Source: Anaerobranca californiensis DSM 14826
GTDB taxonomy: Bacteria > Bacillota > Proteinivoracia > Proteinivoracales > Proteinivoracaceae
Assembly (NCBI RefSeq): GCF_900142275.1
Contig: NZ_FRAI01000013.1
Location: forward strand, 1 to 55,479
Length of the DNA: 55,479 nucleotides
Direction of reading: 5' to 3'
Part shown: positions 25,817 through 34,579 of the stretch, piece after piece
How positions within the stretch are numbered: position 1 is the first letter of the stretch
Layout of the letters: the number at the start of each line of letters is the position of its first letter
Notes under the pieces: model-generated
The model's input: only the letters and a program-made list of their open reading frames with translations
The model's database searches: none
What the model was told of the DNA's origin: nothing
Made by a program: the position numbers and the translations under genes

Positions 25817-27554
25817 AATTACCATTACTTATACTTTATTATTTTTAGGGATTTTTACTTTATTAGGGATTTACTTATCCAGTTATTTTGTTAATCAATA
25901 TATAAATACATTGGAAAAAGATTTAATTAATAATACTAAAATGTTATCAGGTTTTATTAGATTTTTAGATAGGGAATTTCTAAATAGTTATGCTGAAGAT
26001 GTATCTCATACATTAGGATTTAGGGTTACCATTTTAGATATAAATGGAAAGCCATTAGCTGAAACGGCAAAGCCAGTAGAACAACTAGATAATCATTTAG
26101 ATAGGCCGGAAATCCAAAGTGCTTTACAGGGTAAAATAACAACATCTAAAAGATATAGCGATACTATAAAGGAAGAGATGCTCTATTCCGCAGCTCCTAT
26201 TTACAATGTACAAGGGGAAATCATAGGTTTTTTTAGGCTAGCAAAATCTTTAAAAGATATCCAAAAATTTATCTACAATATTAGATTGGTGATTTTTTTA
26301 TCCATTGTAATTGGAATACTTTTAACTTGGATTTTTGGTAGTATTATAGCCCATGCCTTTACAGAAAATATTAACAAATTGATAGTTAAAGCGAGGGAGT
26401 TTGGCAAAGGTCATTTTTCATCTAGAGTAAAAGTGATAGCCCAAGATGAAATAGGGGAACTAGAGGCAGTATTTAATGAGATGGGTAATAATATATCTTT
26501 AATGATGGAAAATAATGCAAAGGAAAAAACGAGGATTGAAAATATTTTGCGGAGCTTACCAATAGGGGTATTGATAATTAATAAAAAGGGGATTGTAGTT
26601 ACTTCTAATAATGCAGCAAGGGAAATGTTGAACATAGATTTAAAAGGTGTTAATAAACCTTTAACATACTTAACAAGGGATTATCAAGTTAATGATTTTG
26701 TCAATAATCTCCTTAAAGGCCATGAGCAACAGCAGTTAGAAGTTGTTCTGAAAAATAAAAATGGAGAACCTCAATTTATAAGATTAAAAGGTGCAGGTTT
26801 ATATCGGGGAAATAGCACCATACCTGATGAAATAGTAGTGGTATTACAAGATGTCACCGATTTACGCCGTCTAGAACAAGTGCGTAAGGATTTAGTAGCT
26901 AATATCTCCCATGAACTGAGAACTCCAGTTACCGCAATCCAAGGATTTGCAGAAACATTATTAGAAGGTGATGTGGATGAAGAAACCACAAAGCATTTTC
27001 TAAATATAATTAAAGATGAATCCTATAGGCTTTCCAGATTAATCAATGATATCCTTAATTTGTCAAAATTAGAAAGTTCTCAAGAAAAGAGAAAAGAAGG
27101 TATCTGTAATTTAAAAGATACAGCAGTAAGGGTTTTAAGTCTTTTTAATGAAAAAATAACTGAAAAAGCAATTGAAGTTAAAATGGATATTCCTGAAGAT
27201 TTAATTTTAGCAGTAGATAAAGATTATGTAGAACAGGTATTAGTTAATTATGTAGATAATGCTATAAAATACACCTATCCTAAAACAAAGATTACCATAA
27301 GTGGAGTTAAACAGGATAATGGATTTGCTAGAATTGTAGTAATTGATAATGGTCCTGGTATTCCAATAAAAGACCAAGCTAGGGTTTTTGAAAGATTTTT
27401 TAGGGTAGAAAAATCACGGCAGCGGGATGTCGGAGGGACAGGTTTAGGATTAGCTATTGTAAAACACATTGTGGAAGGTTTTAAAGGAGAAGTAGGTGTT
27501 AGAAGTATCGAAAAAGGTACAGTCTTTTGGGCAACACTGCCTATGTGTTATTAA
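25797..27554 (+). CDS. PhoR/WalK-type sensor histidine kinase with HAMP and PAS domains
   Basis: GTG 25797 is the likely start, because AGGAG (25784-25788) is 8 bases upstream; a GTG at 25788 overlaps that site. About 585 residues: TM1 about 8-28, extracytoplasmic domain of about 130 residues, TM2 about 164-186, HAMP, PAS (about 245-355), HisKA with the phospho-His near 372 (VANISHELRTPVTAIQGFAE) and a HATPase domain (NYVDNAIKYTYP, DNGPGIPIKD, GGTGLGLAIVKHIV). It overlaps the regulator gene by 20 bases, so the pair is coupled. A terminator follows. Confidence 0.94.
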   Translation: MASIKSKITITYTLLFLGIFTLLGIYLSSYFVNQYINTLEKDLINNTKMLSGFIRFLDREFLNSYAEDVSHTLGFRVTILDINGKPLAETAKPVEQLDNHLDRPEIQSALQGKITTSKRYSDTIKEEMLYSAAPIYNVQGEIIGFFRLAKSLKDIQKFIYNIRLVIFLSIVIGILLTWIFGSIIAHAFTENINKLIVKAREFGKGHFSSRVKVIAQDEIGELEAVFNEMGNNISLMMENNAKEKTRIENILRSLPIGVLIINKKGIVVTSNNAAREMLNIDLKGVNKPLTYLTRDYQVNDFVNNLLKGHEQQQLEVVLKNKNGEPQFIRLKGAGLYRGNSTIPDEIVVVLQDVTDLRRLEQVRKDLVANISHELRTPVTAIQGFAETLLEGDVDEETTKHFLNIIKDESYRLSRLINDILNLSKLESSQEKRKEGICNLKDTAVRVLSLFNEKITEKAIEVKMDIPEDLILAVDKDYVEQVLVNYVDNAIKYTYPKTKITISGVKQDNGFARIVVIDNGPGIPIKDQARVFERFFRVEKSRQRDVGGTGLGLAIVKHIVEGFKGEVGVRSIEKGTVFWATLPMCY

Positions 27555-27555
27555 A

Positions 27556-27598
27556 ATTAGGGCAAATTTATTGGAAACAATAAATTTGTCTTTTTTAC
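27556..27598 (+). terminator. Terminator after the PhoR-type kinase
   Basis: 13-bp stem GGCAAATTTATTG (27561-27573) / CAATAAATTTGTC (27578-27590), then six Ts. Confidence 0.88.
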
Positions 27599-27734
27599 AT
27601 TATCTTAATAATAACGTAAAAGTTCTTGGTGTCATATTAAAGAACTATTAAATTGCGAGAATAATTGTCAGGGTTGTTAAAAAAATAAAAAATTGTTATC
27701 ATAAGTATTAGTAAGTGATGAAAAGGTGGGTAAA

Positions 27735-28673
27735 ATGCTTAAAGAAAAAATTAGGGAAAAGGGAAAGGAATTAGGATTTTGTCAAGTTGGGTTTACCCAT
27801 CCTGCCCCTTTTGAAGAATATAAAATTGTATTAGAAAAACTTAAAAGATTAAATAATTACCCCCCCTTTGTTCCAGAAGATATAAATTTGAGGACTGATC
27901 CAAAGCTGATAATGGAAAATTGTAAAACAATTATAGCAGTTGCCTTTCCATACATTAATTATGTCAAATTATCTTTACTATATCCTCCAGCTAAAGATGA
28001 AGGCTATATTTCTCCTAGTGCCTGGGGATTGGATTATCATATTTTAGTGAAAGATAAAATGGAGGAATTAATCTGTTTTATTAATGGACAAACAAAGGGA
28101 CAATATCAATTTATGAGTTTTGTGGATACAGGGCCTTTATCTGATAGGGAAATAGCTAAACGGGCGGGTATAGGGTTTGTAGGGAAAAATTCCAGTTTGA
28201 TTACTAAAGAAATGGGTTCCTTTGTTTGGTTAGGCCATATTTTGACAGATTTAGAATTGAGTCCAGATTCTATAGATACTATAGACAATTTAAATTGTGG
28301 TGATTGTAACCTATGTATTCAAAGCTGTCCAACAAATGCCATAAAGGAAGATTGGATTATAGATTATTCCAAATGTCTCGCTAATGTACTGATACAAAAG
28401 GGGGCGCTTCCTTTAGAGATTCAGGAAAAGATGGGTAAAAGGATATATGGGTGTGATACATGTCAATTGGTTTGTCCTAAAAATAAAGAAATATTAAAAA
28501 AATATTGTCATTCAAATGCTTCCCTTGGTTGGATTAAGTTACAAGAGTTAATTGAGTTATCAAACAAGTCTTTTAAAAATAAATACGGTAATACTGCTTT
28601 TAGCTGGCGGGGAAAGGGTGTTTTATCCCGTAATGCTAAAACTATTATAGAAAAAAATAAAGATTTGCAATAA
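27735..28673 (+). CDS. queG: Epoxyqueuosine reductase QueG (short form)
   Basis: ATG 27735 fits the Shine-Dalgarno AAGGTGGG better than GTG 27726. About 312 residues: the N-terminal cobalamin-binding part (LGFCQVGFTHPAPFEEYK, then SFVDTGPLSDREIAKRAGIG, FVGKNSSLIT) and two 4Fe-4S clusters (CGDCNLCIQSCPTNAI; YGCDTCQLVCPKNKE). The enzyme reduces epoxyqueuosine to queuosine in tRNA, the last step of Q synthesis. It is shorter than E. coli QueG (about 380 residues), lacking the C-terminal HEAT-like extension, as in many Clostridia. A decayed relative of this fold lies at 2600-2860. Confidence 0.88.
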   Translation: MLKEKIREKGKELGFCQVGFTHPAPFEEYKIVLEKLKRLNNYPPFVPEDINLRTDPKLIMENCKTIIAVAFPYINYVKLSLLYPPAKDEGYISPSAWGLDYHILVKDKMEELICFINGQTKGQYQFMSFVDTGPLSDREIAKRAGIGFVGKNSSLITKEMGSFVWLGHILTDLELSPDSIDTIDNLNCGDCNLCIQSCPTNAIKEDWIIDYSKCLANVLIQKGALPLEIQEKMGKRIYGCDTCQLVCPKNKEILKKYCHSNASLGWIKLQELIELSNKSFKNKYGNTAFSWRGKGVLSRNAKTIIEKNKDLQ

Positions 28674-28675
28674 GT

Positions 28676-28726
28676 TGCATATTAAACAGAGTATTTAATA
28701 ATAATGTTTAATATGCTTTTTTTATT
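28676..28726 (+). terminator. Terminator after queG (GCATATTAAAC family)
   Basis: Perfect stem GCATATTAAAC (28677-28687) / GTTTAATATGC (28706-28716) with an 18-base loop, then eight Ts. The stem is identical to the one after hsp20 at 10601. Confidence 0.9.
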
Positions 28727-28847
28727 AATTTTATAAAATTTTTACATAAAAATTAAAAATTCAAAAAGGATATTTACTTTTTTTATAGAATATATTATTG
28801 AGTTAAAAAAATCAGAAAAATCTCTAAAGGGAAAAGGGGGACTTCCT

Positions 28848-30458
28848 TTGAAAAAACAACTACCACCACAATTGAACGACAAAGGGGAAGAGGAAAAATT
28901 AAATTCTAAAACCAGTATCACTAAACTATCTTTAACATCTAGGGCAGAAAACTGTTTATTAGGAGAAGGAATTAACACTTTAGAAAAGCTAATTAATACA
29001 CCAATACCTAAACTTTTAGAAATTAAGAATCTCGGTGGTAAATCTTTAGAAGAAGTAGTGGTTAAAATAAAGGAATTTAAAGAACAGAACCCTTACTCAA
29101 AGGAATGGCAGAATATTTATTGGGGAGTAAAGGTTTCAGATCAAGGGATGAAGACGACATTAGGAAATATAATTATTAACTATCCTATAGATTTTTTACC
29201 AATTGAAGAGTTAATTATCCTTTTGAAAAGAAAAGGAGTTAAAAATATAAAAGAATTACTGAAATTAGATGAATGGGAGTCATTTTTAAACTATAAGGGT
29301 AGAATTTTTGACCGTCTTTATAAATATAATCATAAATTAATGGAACAAACGGCCGGGGCAGCATATTATGAAAAGATATTGACATATAATCAGCTGCCGG
29401 TGGCTTTGGATTTTATAAGGGAAAAAATAGTAGCTGTAGATTCTAGAACATGGACAGAAAATATCTTTAAAGGCCTTTCTTCTAGAGAAATGGAAATAAT
29501 TCAAAAGTATTATGGCTTAAAGGGAGCTAGACTGACTTTGCAAGAAATAGGAGACCAATATGGATTAACCAGAGCTAGGATCCAACAGATTGTTAAAAAG
29601 ATTAAAAATAAAGTACTAGGTAATATCTATTTTGAAAATCTAATTATTTTAATGTGGTTTCATACCTTTGGTTTACTTCAAGGTGGGGTATTTTTACAGG
29701 AAATTTTTCAAAAAGAATTTAATACTTATTATAAAGATCTAAGTATAGATAATAACGGATTAAGTGAGATGTTATTGGATATTGACCCTATGTTCCAAAG
29801 TCTCACATATAATGTTTGGGGAATGACTGTATTGCCCATAGAACATTACCAAAAAATAATTGAAGAGGGAGTTCAGATCCTTCAAAAAGGACCTTTAGAT
29901 GAAAAGAATTTATTAAAGGAATTAAAACAGCGACCCCTATATTATTCCATTAAAAGTAGACAAGAATATGTAACAGGTGTGCTAGATAATTTTATCCCCG
30001 CTTGTTTAGCTTCTGCGCAAAATCTCGCTTTAAATCCTATGGGTAATTATACTTTAGAAGAGAAAGAGGGGACAAAAATACAAAGTATTATTAATGTTTT
30101 AAGGGAAGAAGGGAAACCATTACATTACCATGAAATTTTAAAAAGGGTAAACAGTAAAGGTGGAAATATTACCGTGCAGTATGCAAGGGCTATTTTAGCA
30201 AACCATAAAGAAATTTTTGCTAGGGTAGGTAGAGGAATATATGGGTTAGTTGAATGGGGGATTAAAGAATACAAACACATCTCTGATTATATTTTTGATA
30301 TTTTAACTAAAGCGGACAAACCCCTATATTATAAGGAAATTTGTAAAATAGTTAATACTACCCACTACACTAAACATCAGACAATTTATAATGCTTTAAC
30401 ACAAGATGCAAGATTTAAAAGAACTAAAACAGGTTATTATACCATTAATAAAAGTTAG
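28848..30458 (+). CDS. Mosaic transcription protein: alpha-CTD, sigma region 4, two HARE-type winged helices
   Basis: 536 residues starting at TTG 28848 behind AAAAGGGGGA. Residues about 20-80 match the RNA polymerase alpha C-terminal domain (LTSRAENCLLGEGINTLEKL, then LLEIKNLGGKSLEEV). Around 205-260 is a sigma-70 region 4 helix-turn-helix (LSSREMEIIQKYYGLKG, LTLQEIGDQYGLTRARIQQI). Near the C-terminus two winged helices resemble HARE-HTH/RpoE-delta domains (INVLREEGKPLHYHEILKRV; IFDILTKADKPLYYKEICKI). No sigma region 2 is present, so it is not a sigma factor. It is probably a DNA- or polymerase-binding regulator; targets are unknown. Confidence 0.8.
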   Translation: MKKQLPPQLNDKGEEEKLNSKTSITKLSLTSRAENCLLGEGINTLEKLINTPIPKLLEIKNLGGKSLEEVVVKIKEFKEQNPYSKEWQNIYWGVKVSDQGMKTTLGNIIINYPIDFLPIEELIILLKRKGVKNIKELLKLDEWESFLNYKGRIFDRLYKYNHKLMEQTAGAAYYEKILTYNQLPVALDFIREKIVAVDSRTWTENIFKGLSSREMEIIQKYYGLKGARLTLQEIGDQYGLTRARIQQIVKKIKNKVLGNIYFENLIILMWFHTFGLLQGGVFLQEIFQKEFNTYYKDLSIDNNGLSEMLLDIDPMFQSLTYNVWGMTVLPIEHYQKIIEEGVQILQKGPLDEKNLLKELKQRPLYYSIKSRQEYVTGVLDNFIPACLASAQNLALNPMGNYTLEEKEGTKIQSIINVLREEGKPLHYHEILKRVNSKGGNITVQYARAILANHKEIFARVGRGIYGLVEWGIKEYKHISDYIFDILTKADKPLYYKEICKIVNTTHYTKHQTIYNALTQDARFKRTKTGYYTINKS

Positions 30459-30485
30459 GGCGGTCTATTGACTGCCCTAACTTTG
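30451..30485. terminator. Bidirectional terminator between convergent genes
   Basis: 11-bp stem AAAGTTAGGGC (30451-30461) / GCCCTAACTTT (30474-30484), between the mosaic transcription gene and the convergent histidine kinase. Confidence 0.8.
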
Positions 30486-30490
30486 TGGAT

Positions 30491-31705
30491 TTATTGAACT
30501 GGTAAAATTATAGTAAAGGATGTCCCTTTATTTTTATGGGATTTTACAAATATTTGTCCTTTATATTGTTCGACAATTTGTTTAACTACAGAAAGGCCTA
30601 ACCCTGTGCCACCGTATTTTGTGGAAAAAAAGGGTTGGAATATTTTGTTTTTAATTTTTGCCGGTATACCTATACCGGTATCTTCGATAATTGTATAGAT
30701 TTGATGATTGTGAAAATAACACTTAATGGTGAGGGTACCGCTAGTGTTCATAGCTTCTATGGCATTTTGAATTATATTTAAAAATACTTGTCTAAATTGT
30801 GTTTTATCTCCAGTAATACTAGGGAGTTCAGTGCTTATCTGAAGATTCAGTTTGATGTTATAACGGTTTATTAAATCATTAAGGTTGGAGAGGATTTCCA
30901 ATATTATATCATCAACTTTGCAAAGGTTGACCCTTTGTTCTTTAGAAGTAGTATAAAAAATAGAGTTTTTTAAGGTTTCATGGGCTCTGTCTAATTCTTT
31001 TATAATAAAATTTGTATAACTGATTTTTACGGGATTTTCTTCATCTTTGCTTAACAGTTGAATAAAACCCCGAATTGTCGTTAGGATATTTTTAACTTCA
31101 TGGGCTAAACTGCTAAACATTTGTTGATAATACAGTTGGGTTTGGGCTATATCTTCATTTTTAAGGATTGATAGTGAGATAAAATTAGATAGTAGATTTA
31201 ATAAATTAACTAAAGTAGAAGAATAAGTGCTGGTAGGTAGGATGACAGATACAAGACCGTGGGGATCCATGGGGTTTATCAATAAAGTTATGTTTATCCA
31301 ATTTAGGTGGATTTGTCCCCCTTCCCAAATAATTCCTTTACAAATGACATTTTTCCTTTCTTTTAAAGCTATTGCTACAGGATTATCTTTTTTTAACGTT
31401 AATGGCATTCCTTTTTTAAATTTTAAAAAATTAACACCATCTCCATGTTTTAATATTTCTAAGAGGATCCCTTTCTTATCAGCTATAAGAACAACAACAT
31501 TTCGAGGTGCCATATCAATTAGATTATCATATACAATTTTAACCAGTTGAATTAAATTATTATTTTTGTTGATTAATCCTTCTAATGATTGATTAGAGAT
31601 AGGTTTGTTTTCACTAAAATAAAAGTCAAGGTTTTCAAATACTAGACAATTGTCTATTTGTTCTTGTTGACTAACATTTACCTCTTCTTTTAGATTATTA
31701 ACCAT
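30491..31705 (-). CDS. Soluble histidine kinase with GAF-like sensor (sporulation-kinase type)
   Basis: 404 residues without membrane segments. The N-terminal ~180 residues contain a GAF-like domain (MAPRNVVVLIADKKGILLEI, ISLLINP-type strand pattern around 125-150). HisKA has the phospho-His in SSLAHEVKNILTTIRGFIQ, followed by NIIQNAIEAMNTSG, DTGIGIPAKIKNKIF and GGTGLGLSVVKQIV. The HEVKNxL/TTIRGF form is that of NtrB and Bacillus sporulation kinases (KinA-E). No response regulator is adjacent, so it is an orphan kinase and may feed Spo0A/Spo0F; that is inference. ATG 31705 is preceded by GGAGTGGGGGT. It is transcribed divergently from marR. Confidence 0.87.
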   Translation of the reverse strand: MVNNLKEEVNVSQQEQIDNCLVFENLDFYFSENKPISNQSLEGLINKNNNLIQLVKIVYDNLIDMAPRNVVVLIADKKGILLEILKHGDGVNFLKFKKGMPLTLKKDNPVAIALKERKNVICKGIIWEGGQIHLNWINITLLINPMDPHGLVSVILPTSTYSSTLVNLLNLLSNFISLSILKNEDIAQTQLYYQQMFSSLAHEVKNILTTIRGFIQLLSKDEENPVKISYTNFIIKELDRAHETLKNSIFYTTSKEQRVNLCKVDDIILEILSNLNDLINRYNIKLNLQISTELPSITGDKTQFRQVFLNIIQNAIEAMNTSGTLTIKCYFHNHQIYTIIEDTGIGIPAKIKNKIFQPFFSTKYGGTGLGLSVVKQIVEQYKGQIFVKSHKNKGTSFTIILPVQ

Positions 31706-31846
31706 ACCCCCACTCCTTACATGTTTAAACTATGTTAACTAACCTTATTTCATATTCTACATATAGGTAAAAATATCCTTTTTTAATTATGTAAAATTTT
31801 AAAAAATAGCGATTATTTATTTACGATTTAAATTTTAATATAATAT

Positions 31847-31875
31847 TGACTTATGTTGGGGTTTATTGATATTCT
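31847..31875 (+). promoter_or_regulatory. Likely promoter of the marR-MATE unit
   Basis: -35 TTGACT (from about 31847) and -10 TATTCT with an 18-base spacer. Downstream, around 31885-31900, the sequence TTATTCGAAATA has partial dyad symmetry that could serve MarR autoregulation, but the symmetry is weak. Confidence 0.45.
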
Positions 31876-31914
31876 AAAAGTAGTTAGTTATTCGAAATAG
31901 TTGGAGGTGTATTA

Positions 31915-32373
31915 ATGGAAGATAAAAGGTATTCCCAATATGTGGAAGATATTGAAAATCTTATAAGAAAGGTTAGTTTTGTAATAAAATGTAGGGGTAG
32001 GGATATTTTAAGTAATTTTGATATTACTCCACCTCAGTTTAACGCCCTTTTATTGTTATATGAATATGGTGATATGACCATTGGAGAACTGGGAAATAGA
32101 ATGTACCTAGCTAGTAGTACTGCTACAGATCTTATAGACCGTATGGAGAGAAATGGACTAGTGGAGAGGGTAAGGGATGAAAAAGATAGAAGGGTAGTAA
32201 GGCTCCATATGACAGAAAAGGGACAGCAAATGATTTTAGAAGTTTTAGAAAGCAGAAAGAGATACCTTGACCGGTTATTGACCCATGTAAATATTGAAGA
32301 CCAAGAAAAGTTAGTAAATTCCCTTTCTAAGATTTATGATTTAATGAAAGATGAATATACCCATAAGTTGTAA
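31915..32373 (+). CDS. MarR-family transcriptional regulator
   Basis: 152 residues with a MarR winged helix: FDITPPQFNALLLLYEYGDM, TIGELGNRMYLASSTATDLI, DRMERNGLVERVRDEKDRRV. It is probably a ligand-responsive repressor of the downstream MATE efflux gene, which starts 38 bases after its stop; such a pairing is common for drug or toxin efflux. ATG 31915 lies behind TTGGAGGTGTATTA. Confidence 0.92.
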   Translation: MEDKRYSQYVEDIENLIRKVSFVIKCRGRDILSNFDITPPQFNALLLLYEYGDMTIGELGNRMYLASSTATDLIDRMERNGLVERVRDEKDRRVVRLHMTEKGQQMILEVLESRKRYLDRLLTHVNIEDQEKLVNSLSKIYDLMKDEYTHKL

Positions 32374-32410
32374 AGTTTATTATTTTTTTAGAAGAAAGAA
32401 GGTCTAAATT

Positions 32411-33796
32411 GTGGAACTAGCAAGGGGAGGAGTAGAAGTTAAACCAAGGAAAAGGGTAATGAACTTAGCGTGGCCAGCCATTTTGGAAATGTTTATGAGC
32501 ACTTTAGTTCAATTTGTAGATACCGCCATGGTTGGTCAGTTAGGAGCTGTGGCTATATCAGCGGTTTCTCTAAACACATCTCCTATGTGGTTTATTACAG
32601 GAATATTTACAGGTGTAAGTGTCGGTGCCACCGCCCTTGTTGCCAGATATATAGGGGCAAATAAATTAGGGGAAGCTAATAATGCTGCGAAGCAATCCCT
32701 AATTTTAGGTACTATTATGGGTGCCATTATTACCATTTTAACTTTAACCCTTGGACAATATCTACCTAAATTTATGGGAGCAGAACCAGAAGTCTTGCCT
32801 TATGCTACTATGTATTTAAAAATCCTAGGGACGACATTTATTTTGCATTTCATTTCTTTTATAGCCAGTGGTATATTAAGGGGTGCTGGAGATACTAAAA
32901 CTCCAATGAGAATAAATGTCTTAGCAAATATAGTTAATATTATAGGTAACTTTTTTTTAATATTTCCCACCAGGGAATTGATTATTGGTAATACTGTAAT
33001 TACTATTTGGGGTGCAGATTTAGGGGTAATAGGGGCGGCAATATCTACAGCCTTTTCTAGGGGGTTAGCAGGAATAATAGTACTATATATTCTTTTCTCT
33101 GGTAAACTTAATATTAAACTGAAGAAAGAAAAGATCTTTTTCGATGTTGATATGTTATTTAAAATTTTAAAAATTGGAGCACCTGCAGCTATGGAAAGGG
33201 TTGTTATGAGTAGTGGTCAAATACTTTTTACTAGGGTAGTAGCAACATTAGGGACTACGGTGCTAGCTGCCCACCATCTGGCAATAGTAGCGGAATCAAT
33301 ATCTTATATGCCTGGATTTGGTTTTTCCATGGCAGCTACAACATTAGTTGGGCAAGGATTAGGGGAAAATAAACCTGATGATGCTTATAAATACGGGATG
33401 GAAACCTTAAAAATTGCAGCTATAGTAATGACTTTTATGGGTGTAGTTTTTTTCTTTTTTCCCCATTATTTATTGAGGATTTTTTCTAATGACCATGAAG
33501 TAATTGCCTATGGTTCACTGGCTTTAAAAATTGTTGCCTTTTCTCAACCTTTTTTTGCTTCTGCAATGGTCCTTTCCGGTGCTTTAAGGGGAGCAGGGGA
33601 TACAGTTTGGCCCCTTTTATTTGCAGTTATTGGCATGTGGGTGATCCGGTTATCCTTAGCTTATATCTTAGTATTTGGTTTTAATTTGGCCTTAATGGGT
33701 GCTTGGATTGCCATGGCAGTAGATTTAGGGGTTAGGGGTACCATGATGTACATTAGATTTAAAAATGGTAAATGGAAAAATATTAGCATAAATTGA
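32411..33796 (+). CDS. MATE-family multidrug efflux transporter
   Basis: 461 residues with twelve membrane helices in two MATE repeats: FVDTAMVGQLGAVAISAVSL, SGILRGAGDTKTPM in the first half and GALRGAGDTVWPL in the second. It exports cationic drugs or metabolites by Na+ or H+ antiport. GTG 32411 has GAAGG 8 bases upstream. It follows marR and precedes the UPF0316 gene by 23 bases, so the three may be one transcription unit. Confidence 0.93.
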   Translation: MELARGGVEVKPRKRVMNLAWPAILEMFMSTLVQFVDTAMVGQLGAVAISAVSLNTSPMWFITGIFTGVSVGATALVARYIGANKLGEANNAAKQSLILGTIMGAIITILTLTLGQYLPKFMGAEPEVLPYATMYLKILGTTFILHFISFIASGILRGAGDTKTPMRINVLANIVNIIGNFFLIFPTRELIIGNTVITIWGADLGVIGAAISTAFSRGLAGIIVLYILFSGKLNIKLKKEKIFFDVDMLFKILKIGAPAAMERVVMSSGQILFTRVVATLGTTVLAAHHLAIVAESISYMPGFGFSMAATTLVGQGLGENKPDDAYKYGMETLKIAAIVMTFMGVVFFFFPHYLLRIFSNDHEVIAYGSLALKIVAFSQPFFASAMVLSGALRGAGDTVWPLLFAVIGMWVIRLSLAYILVFGFNLALMGAWIAMAVDLGVRGTMMYIRFKNGKWKNISIN

Positions 33797-33819
33797 TTTA
33801 AGGGAGAGGTAGTAATCTA

Positions 33820-34341
33820 ATGTTATTTTTAGAATTGGCTTTTATCTTTTTTTCTAGGGTTATAGATGTATCTATGGCCACAATGAGGATGTTGTTAATT
33901 GTAAAAGGAAAAAGACTCCAAGTAGCATTGATAGGTTTTTTTGAAGTAATTATTTATATTGTAGCATTAGGTAGGGTAGTCAATAGTTTAGATAAACCTG
34001 TGAATTTGTTAGTTTATGCATTGGGTTTTGCCGCCGGTAATTATGTAGGTATATATTTAGAGGAAAAATTAGCTTTAGGTTATATCGCAGTACAAGTAAT
34101 ACCCAGTGAACATGATTTTGAAATAATTGAGAAATTGCGGGCTAATGGTTATGGTGTCACAGTTGTGGAAGGGATGGGTAAAGCTGGGCTAAAACATATT
34201 TTAACGGTATATGCTCCCCGTAAAGAATTGACAAAGATTTTAAACTTAGTAGGGGAGTTGGATGTTAAAGCTTTTACCGCTATTATGGATGCTAAAAAAA
34301 CTTTAGGTGGGTATTATAGACAAAGAAATAAAGGGAAATAG
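33820..34341 (+). CDS. UPF0316 membrane protein (DUF5698 + DUF2179)
   Basis: 173 residues: about three membrane helices (LFLELAFIFFSRVIDVSMAT, LIGFFEVIIYIVALGRVV) as in DUF5698, then a soluble C-terminal DUF2179 domain (VQVIPSEHDFEIIEKLRANG, GKAGLKHILTVYAPRKEL). DUF2179 may bind small ligands such as nucleotides; function unknown. Length fits the UPF0316 family. ATG 33820 follows AGGGAGAGGTAGTAATCTA. A strong terminator follows the gene. Confidence 0.88.
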   Translation: MLFLELAFIFFSRVIDVSMATMRMLLIVKGKRLQVALIGFFEVIIYIVALGRVVNSLDKPVNLLVYALGFAAGNYVGIYLEEKLALGYIAVQVIPSEHDFEIIEKLRANGYGVTVVEGMGKAGLKHILTVYAPRKELTKILNLVGELDVKAFTAIMDAKKTLGGYYRQRNKGK

Positions 34342-34345
34342 TTTA

Positions 34346-34391
34346 GAGCAAGATTTATTGATAATAAATCAATAAATCTTGCCTTTTTAGT
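34346..34391 (+). terminator. Terminator after the UPF0316 gene
   Basis: Perfect 13-bp stem GCAAGATTTATTG (34348-34360) / CAATAAATCTTGC (34370-34382), then CTTTTT. It belongs to the GCAAGATT hairpin family. Confidence 0.9.
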
Positions 34392-34500
34392 AAATGTTCT
34401 GAAATTCAACATATAAGATATAGAAATAGAGAAAAATAAATAAAAAAATATTAATGGCAGCAGGAATTTTATTTTTAATGTAGAATAACCTTAATATAGG

Positions 34501-34535
34501 ATTGGAATAGTCCAATGGTCCAAAATGGACTTTGT
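34501..34535 (+). promoter_or_regulatory. Clustered inverted repeats upstream of the glutamate operon
   Basis: ATTGGA-4-TCCAAT (34501-34516) is followed by GTCCA-3-TGGAC (34518-34530), which share TCCA/TGGA half-sites. The cluster lies 45-79 bases before murI and could be a regulator binding site or an RNA hairpin controlling the operon. The rest of the 34392-34579 interval shows no gene. Confidence 0.4.
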
Positions 34536-34579
34536 TATTTTAGAAAGATAAAGGGATAAATTGTAGAGGTGAAGAATAC

